Source: Staphylococcus pragensis (lineage in GTDB: Bacteria; Bacillota; Bacilli; Staphylococcales; Staphylococcaceae). Taken from it: a DNA stretch of 64,000 nucleotides. The notes beneath the pieces were generated by a model. That model worked only from the letters and a program-made list of their open reading frames with translations, searched no databases and was not told where the DNA came from. The stretch is from the NCBI RefSeq assembly GCF_004785665.1, contig NZ_SRPJ01000007.1:1-64000 (forward strand), read 5' to 3'. The position numbers and the translations under genes are program-made. Of the stretch, positions 41,052 to 49,403 are shown in pieces; within the stretch, counting starts at the first letter, position 1, and each line of letters begins with the position of its first letter.

Positions 41052-43988
41052 TTATGCTGATTTTTTGCGGTTACGTAAGTATACTAAACTTGCGCCTGTA
41101 ATCACTAATACGATAGCAATACCATGCTCTGCAATATCGCCATTTTTACCTGTGTTAGGTAATTGAGCAGTAGGTGTGTGAGGAGATGTCATAGGTGAAT
41201 TAGTCGTTTCATTTGTATTACTTTTAGCTACATTATGTGACTGATGTACATGAGTTGCACTTACATCTAAATGTTTATTATCGAAGGCATGTTTTCCTTC
41301 ATGAGAAGGTTGTTTCATTGATGCCACTGTGTTAGATGATTGATGTGATTTCTCATTAGTATGTGTCACGTTAGAGCATGCTTTTGTTGCATTATTATGA
41401 TTAGCGTTTTGATGATGCGTTTTACCTTCATTTGTTTTACCATTTTGACCGTTTGTGCCTACTGTATTTGTATTGTTATGTTGATGTTGCGTAGGGAATA
41501 TGATGATGTTGTCGCCTTTATGATAGTGATGTTTACCACTTGCTACGTGACCTTTTGTTGCTTCATTTTCAGAAGAAGCGTGATGACCTGTACATTGATG
41601 TGCACCATGCTCTTCATGGTGAGCAACTTCGCCATTATGTTTAGGCGTATCTACGTCTGTATTGTTATCGTTGTTACCGGGTTGAGGTGTACCGTTAGCG
41701 TTATTATTGTTATCGCCAGTGTGAGTGCCTGTATTAGGCTGTTCATCACTTTCAGGCTGACCATTAATAATACGTACAGGCTCTGTCGTATCATATTTGT
41801 TTAAATCCGCTTCTTTAATATACTGTGCCACGACGGCATCTAGTGAAATGCCTTCTTCACGTTGTCCACCGAACATATCATAGCCATCTCCTTGATTAGC
41901 GGTGAAATCATTTGTTGTGACATAATATGTGCGATTTGGGTCCAAGTCTTCGTACGTACCTGTGTCCTTATTCAATACTTTAATCGCATTGACGCGATGT
42001 CCTGCTTCTTTATTAATATCATAGTACACGCGAATTGAGTCAGATACTTGTAAAAAGCCTCCGTTTGGCGCTAATACCGTTTTGCCATCTTGCATTTCTG
42101 TATCTGAACCAAGACTATGTTCGAATGCTTTTTCTACATCTGAACCTTTAACTTGAATTTGTGAAATTAAGTTTCCGAATGGTAATACTGTAATAATGTC
42201 GTTTTCTGTTACTTTACCTTTTTCAATAGAAGCGCGAATCCCACCACCATTTGTCACTGCGAAATCTGGTTGATGTGAGAAGTTCTTAGCGCCATATGCT
42301 TCCATCGCATCGGTAATTAAGTTGCCTAAATTCGTTTCTTGTGTACGCGCTTGAGCACGTTCTCCGTTAAATGTCACGGTGTTGTTAGGAATGACCACTG
42401 TAGACGTTTCTTTTAAGAATTCATCGTTCGCTTTCTTCGTTTGAGCCTCGATTTGAGAATCAGCCGTCACGTCTTTAGCATCCGCTACATTGATTAATGA
42501 AGCGTTGACGTCAGATGCTTTTTTATTTTGAAAATTAAAATCAACACGGCCAACATTAGCTAGTGCCGTTCCAGTCTGAGCAAGGACATTATTTGAACCA
42601 TAATGTTCACCATGATCAATCACTGTATGTGAATGACCATCTAGTACAAAAATGGGCTGTTTGAAAGCGCCACTTTTAGTTAATTGATCGATAAGGTAAT
42701 CCCCACGCCAAATAGACTTTGTTGATTTATCTACACCTAAATGAGATAAAATGACGAACACATCGACCTTATTTTTAATATCTGTCATTGCTTGCGTCAC
42801 ACTAGGAAGTGGATCTTTAAATTCGACACCTTCTACAGCAGTAGGAGAAGTCTTTGTCTTCGTTTCAGGCGTCGTCACACCTACAATTCCATAACGAATA
42901 TTATTTTTATTGACGATAGTAGAAGGTTTGAACACACGATGTCCGTTTTTATAAATATTTGAAGAAACCATTGGGAAGTTAAGCTGTTTCTGTAAATGCA
43001 TTAATTGATCATAACCAAAGTCAAATTCATGATTTCCGATAGTCATAGCGTCGTAGCCCACGCCATTCATCGCTTTAGCCATTTCTTCACCTTTAGAATT
43101 ATTAGATACTGGTAACCCTTGAAAAGCATCGCCAGAATCAACGACTAAATCTGGATGATATTGCGCTTTAAGTCCCTTAACTTTAGCCATACCAATTACT
43201 CTGCCTTCATCTTCTACAAAACGGCCATGAATGTCATTAGTATGTAAAATTGTATGTTTTGCAGTATTAGTAGAAGTCTTAGGAGTTGGTGCAACTGCTT
43301 TTGTTGAAGGTGTAGCAGGTTCTGCTGATTTTGTGTCTTGAGTTTTATCTTTAGGAGTTTCTGTTTGAGCTTTTTGTGTCACATCTGAGTTGGTATTTGG
43401 TGATTCTATAGTGTTGTTATGTTGAGGTTGTTGCACTGAATCTTGTGCAGTTTTTGAACTTTTGTTCTCTTGCGTAGAAGGTTGTGTCGCTACTTCTTGA
43501 GTAGGCGCTTCAGTAGTTGCTTTCTCTTCAGTTTGAGAAGGTGGTTCTACCTCTTCAGACGCTGGCGTAGCAGTTTTTTTAACTTCTTGAGAAGGTGTTT
43601 CTACCTCTTCAGACATTGACATAGCAGTTTTTTTAATTTCTTGAGAAGGTGTTTCTACCGATGTTTCATTTTTTGAAAAGGCAGAACCTTGAGATGAATC
43701 AAGGGGCTTCTCTGAAGTAGCAGATTGTGTAGAGGATGAGATTGTATCTTGATGTGATGTAGCTGTATCTTGATGTGATGGTGTTGAGTCTTGTTGTGTT
43801 ATAACTGTATCTTGTTGTGTTGATGACTTATCTTGGTGCGCTGGTGTTTGTACTGATGTAGTTGTTTCAGTATTAGTAGCATTATTAGTCGAGTTAGTAT
43901 CTTGTATTTCGGCAGCATAGGATGTGCCAGATACTAAACCGAATGCTAAAAATAAAATAAGTAAGAATGGAACGAGATACTGTTTCAT
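41052..43988 (-). CDS. LPXTG-anchored 5'-nucleotidase (AdsA-like) with His-rich stalk
   Basis: A 978-aa surface protein. Signal peptide at residues 1-26, then a long Ser/Thr/Gln-rich, repetitive segment (27-245) with imperfect HQDTxTS and EEVETPSQEVKK repeats. The metallophosphatase domain begins with HTNDIHG (249-255) and has GNHEFDFG, followed by the 5'-nucleotidase C-terminal domain. A His/Asn-rich segment of about 150 residues comes next, then the sorting signal LPNTG (943-947), a membrane helix and a basic tail. In S. aureus AdsA makes adenosine from AMP and promotes immune evasion. The nucleotidase signatures are shared, but the N-terminal and His-rich regions are additional, so I leave the gene unnamed. 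Confidence 0.88.
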   Translation of the reverse strand: MKQYLVPFLLILFLAFGLVSGTSYAAEIQDTNSTNNATNTETTTSVQTPAHQDKSSTQQDTVITQQDSTPSHQDTATSHQDTISSSTQSATSEKPLDSSQGSAFSKNETSVETPSQEIKKTAMSMSEEVETPSQEVKKTATPASEEVEPPSQTEEKATTEAPTQEVATQPSTQENKSSKTAQDSVQQPQHNNTIESPNTNSDVTQKAQTETPKDKTQDTKSAEPATPSTKAVAPTPKTSTNTAKHTILHTNDIHGRFVEDEGRVIGMAKVKGLKAQYHPDLVVDSGDAFQGLPVSNNSKGEEMAKAMNGVGYDAMTIGNHEFDFGYDQLMHLQKQLNFPMVSSNIYKNGHRVFKPSTIVNKNNIRYGIVGVTTPETKTKTSPTAVEGVEFKDPLPSVTQAMTDIKNKVDVFVILSHLGVDKSTKSIWRGDYLIDQLTKSGAFKQPIFVLDGHSHTVIDHGEHYGSNNVLAQTGTALANVGRVDFNFQNKKASDVNASLINVADAKDVTADSQIEAQTKKANDEFLKETSTVVIPNNTVTFNGERAQARTQETNLGNLITDAMEAYGAKNFSHQPDFAVTNGGGIRASIEKGKVTENDIITVLPFGNLISQIQVKGSDVEKAFEHSLGSDTEMQDGKTVLAPNGGFLQVSDSIRVYYDINKEAGHRVNAIKVLNKDTGTYEDLDPNRTYYVTTNDFTANQGDGYDMFGGQREEGISLDAVVAQYIKEADLNKYDTTEPVRIINGQPESDEQPNTGTHTGDNNNNANGTPQPGNNDNNTDVDTPKHNGEVAHHEEHGAHQCTGHHASSENEATKGHVASGKHHYHKGDNIIIFPTQHQHNNTNTVGTNGQNGKTNEGKTHHQNANHNNATKACSNVTHTNEKSHQSSNTVASMKQPSHEGKHAFDNKHLDVSATHVHQSHNVAKSNTNETTNSPMTSPHTPTAQLPNTGKNGDIAEHGIAIVLVITGASLVYLRNRKKSA

Positions 43989-44169
43989 ATTAGCCTCCTT
44001 TATGAATAAAATTTACATTCTCATCTTAGCATAAGGCGAAGGATATAAAGCTTTCTTGTGGGATTATTTACGTTAACTTTAAAAATAATTAATAAATATA
44101 GTGTTTTGTGTGCTAAGTATCTCTGACTTTTCAAAAAAAGAGAAAAAACAAAAGCATGTACTTTGTGAG

Positions 44170-44198
44170 TATACAAGAAAGCGCTTTTATACTATAAT
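44170..44198 (+). promoter_or_regulatory. threonine dehydrogenase gene promoter with cre-like site
   Basis: TATACA (44170-44175) and TATAAT (44193-44198) are 17 bp apart. The spacer is filled by AGAAAGCGCTTTTA (44176-44189), whose palindromic AAAGCGCTTT core matches CcpA sites with two deviations at the edges. CcpA bound there would block polymerase. Confidence 0.65.
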
Positions 44199-44274
44199 AA
44201 ACATGTAATCAGGGACTATGTATTCTCTGAGAGGACAATTATACGTGTAAAACACACAAAGGGAGCTTTTATTT

Positions 44275-45231
44275 ATGGAAAGAATTGTTATTACAGGAGC
44301 GCTTGGTCAAATCGGGACTGAGTTGGTATTAAAATGTCGCGAAATTTATGGGAATGATAATGTTTTAGCGACGGATATTAGAGAGCCTGAAGAGGGATCA
44401 CAGGTTGCAAATGGACCGTTTGAAATTTTAGACGTAACGAATCGTGAAGCGATGATGGCTACCGTTGAGAACTTTAAAGCGGATACGTTAATGCATATGG
44501 CAGCGTTACTATCAGCGACTGCTGAAAAGAATCCGTTATTGGCATGGGATTTAAATATGGGCGGTTTAATGAATGCATTAGAAACGGCTAGAACATATGA
44601 TTTACATTTCTTCACGCCAAGTTCTATTGGAGCGTTTGGTGATTCTACGCCTAAGAAAAATACGCCACAAAATACGATTCAACAACCTACTACAATGTAT
44701 GGTGTGAATAAGGTTGCTGGTGAGTTATTATGCCAATACTACTTCAAGAAATTCGGCGTGGATACGCGTAGTGTGAGATTCCCTGGACTTATTTCTCACG
44801 TTAAAGAACCAGGTGGCGGTACGACTGACTATGCGGTTGAGATTTACTTTGAAGCGGTTAGAAAAGGTCGTTATACAAGCTATATCGCGAAAGACACTTA
44901 CATGGATATGATGTATATGGATGATGCGATTGATGCGATTATTAAATTAATGGAAGCGGATGCTGACAAGCTTGAAACACGTAATGGTTATAACTTAAGT
45001 GCGATGAGTTTCGAGCCTGAGGAAATTAAAGCGGCGATTCAAAAACATTATCCTGATTTCGTGTTAGATTACGAAGTGGATCCTGCACGTCAAGCGATTG
45101 CGGATAGCTGGCCTGATAATATTGATACGAGTTATTCTCGTAAAGAGTGGGGCTTTGATCCTAAATATGATTTAGCTGGTATGACTGAATTAATGTTAAA
45201 AGCGATTGAAGAAAAAGAGCAAAATAAATAA
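44275..45231 (+). CDS. NAD-dependent epimerase-like L-threonine dehydrogenase
   Basis: A 318-aa short-chain/extended SDR enzyme with the NAD-binding [10 protein letters not shown] motif at residues 7-16 and the catalytic YxxxK in [10 protein letters not shown]. This epimerase-like form of threonine 3-dehydrogenase occurs in several bacteria and in staphylococci lies between kbl and ilvE. The product, 2-amino-3-ketobutyrate, is the substrate of Kbl. A cre-like site overlaps its promoter, so it is likely repressed by glucose through CcpA. Confidence 0.85.
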   Translation: MERIVITGALGQIGTELVLKCREIYGNDNVLATDIREPEEGSQVANGPFEILDVTNREAMMATVENFKADTLMHMAALLSATAEKNPLLAWDLNMGGLMNALETARTYDLHFFTPSSIGAFGDSTPKKNTPQNTIQQPTTMYGVNKVAGELLCQYYFKKFGVDTRSVRFPGLISHVKEPGGGTTDYAVEIYFEAVRKGRYTSYIAKDTYMDMMYMDDAIDAIIKLMEADADKLETRNGYNLSAMSFEPEEIKAAIQKHYPDFVLDYEVDPARQAIADSWPDNIDTSYSRKEWGFDPKYDLAGMTELMLKAIEEKEQNK

Positions 45232-45244
45232 GTTTGATATATTG

Positions 45245-45280
45245 AACTAGCAAGGTGATAGTACCTTGCTAGTTTTTTGT
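45245..45280 (+). terminator. terminator of the threonine dehydrogenase gene
   Basis: AACTAGCAAGGT (45245-45256) and ACCTTGCTAGTT (45263-45274) form a perfect 12-bp stem followed by TTTTT. Confidence 0.95.
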
Positions 45281-45288
45281 GTGAAAAG

Positions 45289-45457
45289 GAAGTTCTAAAA
45301 TGGAGTCTCATTTCACTTAAGTTGAGATGCTTGCCTAGGGTACAGTTTCAGCCAGAAATTCCGCACAAATAAATTTGTGGGAATTTCTAAGGTCTTCAAC
45401 TTGTACTGTTCCCTCAGGCGTCACTCAACTACGTTTCATTATCCATTTTAGAACTTC
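45289..45457. repeat. 169-bp fold-back (MITE-like) element
   Basis: Terminal inverted repeats GAAGTTCTAAAATGGA (45289-45304) and TCCATTTTAGAACTTC (45442-45457) are perfect over 16 bp. The interior is also an imperfect palindrome: GTTGAG..GCCT..GGG on the left matches CCC..AGGC..CTCAAC on the right, and a central hairpin (45354-45388) pairs AGAAATTCC with GGAATTTCT. No ORF inside. The design suggests a non-autonomous mobile or a dispersed intergenic repeat. The remaining part of the gap (45458-45630) is AT-rich and I see nothing else in it. Confidence 0.7.
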
Positions 45458-45633
45458 TTACTTAAGTGTGTAATTACTTATAACTAATATTTTTATTGTG
45501 CTACCAATCCTTTTAAATTTATTTAATTACTGTTTTTCAATGTTAATGATAGATTTAAATTAAGTATTAAAGTATGTTACTTTTAAGGAAAGGGTTTACA
45601 ATAAGTATTTAGTTTGAATTTTTTGAAAATTTA

Positions 45634-45662
45634 TTGAATAGAAAATACGAGATTGCTATAAT
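45634..45662 (+). promoter_or_regulatory. ilvE promoter
   Basis: TTGAAT (45634-45639) and TATAAT (45657-45662), 17-bp spacing, about 43 nt before the start codon. Confidence 0.75.
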
Positions 45663-45704
45663 TTAAGTTACTATTAATCAGGAAAACATTAGGAGGTTTT
45701 CATC

Positions 45705-46781
45705 ATGTCAGGAAAAGTTAAATTTGAACAACGCGACACACTTAAAGAGAAACCAGAAGGCAATTTGGGATTTGGTCAGTACTTCACTGATTACATGTTA
45801 AGTTTAGACTATGATGCTGATAAAGGATGGCATGATTTAAAAATCGTTCCTTACGCACCAATTGAAGTATCTCCAGCTGCACAAGGGCTTCACTACGGTC
45901 AAGCAGTATTCGAAGGATTAAAAGCTTACAAACATAATGGCGAAGTAGTATTATTCCGTCCAGATCAAAACTTCAAACGTATCAACGATTCATTAGCACG
46001 TTTAGAAATGCCTAAAGTGGATGAAGAATTATTATTAGATGGATTAAAACAACTAGTTGATGTTGAACGTGATTGGGTACCTGAAGGCGAAGGTCAATCA
46101 TTATATATTCGTCCATTCGTATTCGCAACAGAAGGTATTTTAGGCGTTAGAGCTTCTCATCAATATAAATTATTAATTATCTTATCTCCATCTGGTGCAT
46201 ATTACGGTGGCGACACATTAAAAACAACTAAAATTTATGTAGAGGATGAATATGTACGTGCTGTACGTGGCGGTGTAGGTTTCGCTAAAGTAGCAGGTAA
46301 CTACGCAGCAAGCTTATTAGCACAAACAAATGCGAACCAATTAGGTTATGACCAAGTATTATGGTTAGACGGGGTTGAACGTAAATACGTTGAAGAAGTA
46401 GGTAGTATGAATATCTTCTTCGTTGAAAATGGAAAACTCGTTACACCAGCATTAAATGGTAGTATTTTACCAGGTATCACACGTAAATCAATTATTGAAT
46501 TAGCTAAAGAACTTGGCTATGAAGTTGAAGAACGTAAAGTAGGCATCGATGAATTATTCGAAGCATACGATAAAGGTGAATTGACAGAGGTATTCGGTTC
46601 AGGTACAGCAGCAGTTATTTCACCAGTAGGCGTATTAAAATATGAAGATCGTGAAATCGTAATTAACAATAACGAACCAGGTGAAATCACTAAAAAATTA
46701 TACGATACTTACACAGGCATCCAAAGCGGTAAATTAGAAGATAAACACGGCTGGAGAGTAGTCGTACCAGAATATAAATAA
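45705..46781 (+). CDS. ilvE: branched-chain amino acid aminotransferase
   Basis: A 358-aa fold-type IV PLP enzyme that transaminates leucine, isoleucine and valine with their keto acids. [16 protein letters not shown] near residue 65, the lysine-containing [14 protein letters not shown] near 195, and the EVGSMNIFF segment are family signatures. GGAGG lies before ATG 45705. Single-gene unit with its own promoter and terminator. In staphylococci this enzyme also feeds branched fatty acid synthesis. Confidence 0.95.
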   Translation: MSGKVKFEQRDTLKEKPEGNLGFGQYFTDYMLSLDYDADKGWHDLKIVPYAPIEVSPAAQGLHYGQAVFEGLKAYKHNGEVVLFRPDQNFKRINDSLARLEMPKVDEELLLDGLKQLVDVERDWVPEGEGQSLYIRPFVFATEGILGVRASHQYKLLIILSPSGAYYGGDTLKTTKIYVEDEYVRAVRGGVGFAKVAGNYAASLLAQTNANQLGYDQVLWLDGVERKYVEEVGSMNIFFVENGKLVTPALNGSILPGITRKSIIELAKELGYEVEERKVGIDELFEAYDKGELTEVFGSGTAAVISPVGVLKYEDREIVINNNEPGEITKKLYDTYTGIQSGKLEDKHGWRVVVPEYK

Positions 46782-46795
46782 TAGAGAATTTAATT

Positions 46796-46834
46796 AGCTA
46801 GAAACGCTGAAATAAAGCAGTTTCTAGCTTTTTG
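46796..46834 (+). terminator. terminator of ilvE
   Basis: AGCTAGAAAC and GTTTCTAGCT pair around a 14-nt loop, followed by TTTTG. Confidence 0.85.
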
Positions 46835-46968
46835 TTATATTCTTCGTTATCTTTCTTATAACTACATTAGTAACGAGCAATCTTTTATTCATTAGTATCG
46901 CTTCATTTATTTTACTTATTCAATTAGTCATTTCTTATAATCGTTTTGAAAACAGAAAGCACTCGTAA
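46828..46968 (+). other. open hydrophobic stretch without start codon
   Basis: About 46 codons are open from 46828 to a TAA at 46966-46968, with a hydrophobic translation (two possible helices) and a charged end NRFENRKHS. No ATG, GTG or TTG begins it. It may be a remnant of a small membrane gene, or chance in AT-rich DNA. Confidence 0.25.
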
Positions 46969-46980
46969 CTTAATACACAA

Positions 46981-47013
46981 ATAAAAAGATCAACATTAGT
47001 TGGTCTTTTTTAA
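46981..47013 (-). terminator. terminator downstream of the frameshifted small gene
   Basis: AAAAAGATCAAC and GTTGGTCTTTTT form a 12-bp stem with one wobble, about 40 nt after the 3' end of the minus-strand pseudogene. Confidence 0.75.
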
Positions 47014-47054
47014 TGAAATAAATTGTTATATTAAAAATCTGAAATAATAAATAG

Positions 47055-47239
47055 CTATTTACCGTCTAAATGACGCCCTATATAACCTAAAATTGAACCA
47101 ATAACGAAAAGCAATATAATATATATTATATTTGATAATTGATTATCTAAATCTAACGATGGTTGAATAAAAAAGTAGCAATAATAACTATTATTAAAAA
47201 TATAACACCAGCAATTAATCTATATCTTAGTGTACGCAT
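47055..47239 (-). pseudogene. frameshifted small membrane protein gene
   Basis: On the minus strand an ATG at 47239, preceded by AAGGGGAAC, opens a frame starting MRTLRYRLIAGVIFLIIV that stops at 47153-47155 after about 28 codons. Adding one base in the run of six A/T at 47169-47174 restores a 61-residue protein ending IGYIGRHLDGK-like, with a second membrane helix and a stop at 47055-47057. The 185-nt length is one short of a codon multiple. Not recognised as a known family. It has its own downstream terminator, so it was a real gene or still is in some cells. Confidence 0.6.
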
Positions 47240-47493
47240 TTTTGTTCCCCTTATCTTTACCATATTGTTGTGCTTCACATTTAGCAGTATTCATTTTGAA
47301 TTGAAAATTGTGAAGATAGATTTGGCAGTGACAAACTTTATGCATTAACTTCAGTTCTACTTTATCAATGTATATAAAAAATAGTAATTACATCATTACA
47401 AAAATACCATATTTAACTAACATATCTAGAAATTTTAGAAAGATAAATAATGTGATAGTTTGAAAATATAAAGTAAGAAAGGGGAGGAATCTA

Positions 47494-47736
47494 ATGCCTC
47501 AAGTTATAATGTTGATTATAACTATCATTTGTATACTATATATTGTTTATTGTTTAGTAAAAGACAAACCAATTATTAATGTGTTTATTGCGGCTGTAGT
47601 ACAATCAATTTTGCTTTTTTTAGTACGTTTTCTTTGGGTTAAAGAATCTTTTAGTCAATCAATTATAGCTTCGTTTGACTTAATAACGATTATATTTGTA
47701 ATTATTTATGTAATATATAAGTTGGCAAAGAGGTAA
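47494..47736 (+). CDS. small membrane protein of unknown function
   Basis: An 80-aa protein with three predicted membrane helices (about residues 3-21, 28-49 and 57-76) and a KLAKR basic end. AAGGGGAGGAATCT upstream is a strong binding site. I recognise no family. It lies in a gap between ilvE and the HAD phosphatase filled with very small genes, and the next small ORF starts 5 nt later. The preceding 250 nt hold no other feature I can see. Confidence 0.6.
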   Translation: MPQVIMLIITIICILYIVYCLVKDKPIINVFIAAVVQSILLFLVRFLWVKESFSQSIIASFDLITIIFVIIYVIYKLAKR

Positions 47737-47741
47737 AAGAA

Positions 47742-47891
47742 TTGAGAGATATTGTAAGTTACTCAAGAAATAAGGTTAATGAAGTAATCTCTAAATATGA
47801 AGATAAACTGGTTAAATTAAAAAGTAATCCAGTAGTTTATGAATTGAAAGACAGTTATGTAGAAGAATTGCTTTCGATTGAATTGAATTAA
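47742..47891 (+). CDS. small charged protein of unknown function
   Basis: A 49-codon ORF starting with TTG at 47742, with GAGGT about 8 nt upstream inside the end of the previous gene. The product is rich in Lys, Glu and Val/Leu and predicted helical. The close packing suggests co-translation with the 80-residue membrane protein. No family recognised; a TTG start and short length make this tentative. Confidence 0.45.
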   Translation: MRDIVSYSRNKVNEVISKYEDKLVKLKSNPVVYELKDSYVEELLSIELN

Positions 47892-48004
47892 TTACTTTAA
47901 TAACAGATTTGCATGTTAAATAATCATTTACGCAAGAATGCCCAAAAATTTCTAAATGAAGCTAAACTATAGGTATAAGACAAATATACAAGGAGTGAAA
48001 TCAA

Positions 48005-48082
48005 ATGGTAGACGTATTCGGCTTCATTAAAAAAGTCATCGATTTAGTAAGTGGCATTCTTGTACACGGCGAACCTAAATAA
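48005..48082 (+). CDS. candidate phenol-soluble modulin-like amphipathic peptide
   Basis: A 25-codon gene with AAGGAGTGA 7 nt before its ATG and a strong terminator 18 nt after its stop. There is no signal peptide. The core FGFIKKVIDLVSGIL (residues 5-19) forms an amphipathic helix: Asp3, Lys9/Lys10, Asp13 and Ser16/Gly17 fall on one face and Val, Phe, Ile and Leu on the other. Overall charge is near zero. This matches the design of alpha-type phenol-soluble modulins, and the KKVI-(x)3-(S/K)G(I/L) pattern is close to what I remember of PSM-epsilon. PSMs lyse cells, spread biofilms and are exported by Pmt without a signal peptide. Alternatives are a bacteriocin-like peptide or a membrane-acting toxin. 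Confidence 0.7.
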   Translation: MVDVFGFIKKVIDLVSGILVHGEPK

Positions 48083-48099
48083 GTTGTTAAATTGTATAG

Positions 48100-48153
48100 T
48101 AAATACCTCCTAAAAGTTAGATGAAATTCTAACATTTAGGAGGTATTTTTTTA
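48100..48153 (+). terminator. terminator of the PSM-like gene
   Basis: AAATACCTCCTAAA pairs perfectly with TTTAGGAGGTATTT, with an inner GTTAGA/TCTAAC stem, followed by a T run. This is one of the strongest terminators in the window and isolates the peptide gene as its own unit. Confidence 0.93.
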
Positions 48154-48263
48154 ATAAGAACGACCCCACTAATCTATTGACTAATGGGGTAAGCTTTTAC
48201 GATTTATGAAATTGAATAACCGTACTTAATTTTACCCACCTATAATAGTTGTAAACTACATAT

Positions 48264-48292
48264 TTTGATAAAAAATTAGATTTTTTATCAAA
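48264..48292. promoter_or_regulatory. 12-bp perfect inverted repeat
   Basis: TTTGATAAAAAA (48264-48275) and TTTTTTATCAAA (48281-48292), spaced by 5 nt, about 80 nt before the next small gene. It could be an operator or a weak terminator. Confidence 0.4.
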
Positions 48293-48369
48293 TAGCATGT
48301 TCAAATGTTATATTATTGTTAAAAGTAATATGTTCCACTTTAAAAAATAAAAGAAAGGTGATAAATATT

Positions 48370-48531
48370 ATGATTATTCGTGCGATAAAAGAATTTATCA
48401 AAGGTGCTAAAAAAGGTGTAAATGAAGCAAAAGAAAATCCAGAGAAATTTGAATATGGCGTATCTAAGGAAGAGGCGCGTCGTAGAAAATTTAGAGAAGA
48501 CCGTAATAACCAAAAAGATAATAATTAAAAA
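48370..48531 (+). CDS. small basic protein of unknown function
   Basis: A 52-residue protein, start at ATG 48370 after AAAGGTGAT. It opens with MIIRAIKEFIKGAKKGVNEA, an amphipathic basic helix, then a charged part with KEEARRRKFREDR. No signal peptide or membrane segment. I recognise no family. It lies just after the PSM-like unit and before the HAD phosphatase. Could be a cytoplasmic small protein or an RNA-binding peptide; function unknown. Confidence 0.55.
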
Positions 48532-48633
48532 TCACAGCTTTGCTCCACCCATTTCACATTTCTATGCGAATCATAGCTATCTATATTACAATAGAAACGT
48601 TATAAATTTTGAGTGGTAGGAGTGTTAGTTGAA

Positions 48634-49332
48634 ATGGAATGGATATTATTTGATAAAGACGGAACATTAATTGAATTTGATAAGAGCTGGGAGAAGATTG
48701 GCGTTCGTCTTGTAGACAGCTTTTTAGATAAATTTCCAATTGCTGATAAAGAAGCGGCACATCGCCAACTTGGAGTTATTGATGATGCGATTGTGCCGAA
48801 TTCAGTCATGGGCTCTGGATCTTTAGATGACATGGTAAAAGCGTTTAGTGATATAGCGGGTGAAGATGTTTCGGATTGGACACGTAATACAAGTCAAGAT
48901 CTTGTAGATAATCGAGTACCAGAGAATAACTGGATTGATGGTGTTTATGAAACGGTTAAAGCCTTGAAAAATGAAGGCTACAAAATTGGTATTGTTACTA
49001 GTGATTCTCGAAAAGGTGTCATGCAATTTTTAGAAGATACAGATTCAAAAGATGCTTTTGACCTAGTCATTTCTACTGAAACACATGCAGCAGAAAAACC
49101 TAATCCAGCAGTACTGAATCCATTATTCGATCACTATGATGTTAGACCTGCAGACATTGCTATCGTAGGCGATACCAACAATGATATGAAAACAAAAGTA
49201 AATGCAGAATTAGGCTTAGCAATCGGCGTATTAAGTGGCATTGCTAAAAAAGAAGAACTAGAAGATGCAGATTATATCATCGATACAGCTGTAGACGTAC
49301 CTAAAATATTAAAACAACACAGCGAAAAATAA
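48634..49332 (+). CDS. HAD-superfamily phosphatase
   Basis: A 232-aa protein with HAD motif I FDKDGT at residues 5-10, motif II TSDSRKG near 130, and motif IV GDTNNDM near 183. The helical cap lies between motifs I and II, as in phosphoglycolate phosphatases. I chose the ATG at 48634 (MEWILFDKD) with TAGGAGTG 10 nt upstream. Same position after ilvE as in S. aureus. The substrate is unknown. Confidence 0.88.
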   Translation: MEWILFDKDGTLIEFDKSWEKIGVRLVDSFLDKFPIADKEAAHRQLGVIDDAIVPNSVMGSGSLDDMVKAFSDIAGEDVSDWTRNTSQDLVDNRVPENNWIDGVYETVKALKNEGYKIGIVTSDSRKGVMQFLEDTDSKDAFDLVISTETHAAEKPNPAVLNPLFDHYDVRPADIAIVGDTNNDMKTKVNAELGLAIGVLSGIAKKEELEDADYIIDTAVDVPKILKQHSEK

Positions 49333-49360
49333 TTATATTTAAAAATTATAATAAATACAC

Positions 49361-49397
49361 AAAACGCTGCACAATTCGACTGATTGTGCAGGCGTTC
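49361..49397. terminator. bidirectional terminator
   Basis: AACGCTGCACAAT and ATTGTGCAGGCGTT pair with one bulge, between convergent genes. Confidence 0.85.
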
Positions 49398-49403
49398 TCT
49401 CTA

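Noticed and set aside
41361-41804. 147-codon plus-strand ORF rich in Cys, Ile and Met
   Set aside because: It is the antisense of the His-rich coding region of the surface nucleotidase gene; composition is an artefact of the repeated codons.
45354-45388. Central hairpin of the fold-back element as a terminator
   Set aside because: No T run follows it and it is nested in a larger palindrome, so it is treated as part of the repeat.
47163-47348. 61-codon plus-strand ORF over the minus-strand small gene
   Set aside because: No binding site, and it overlaps the better-supported frameshifted minus-strand gene and its start signals.
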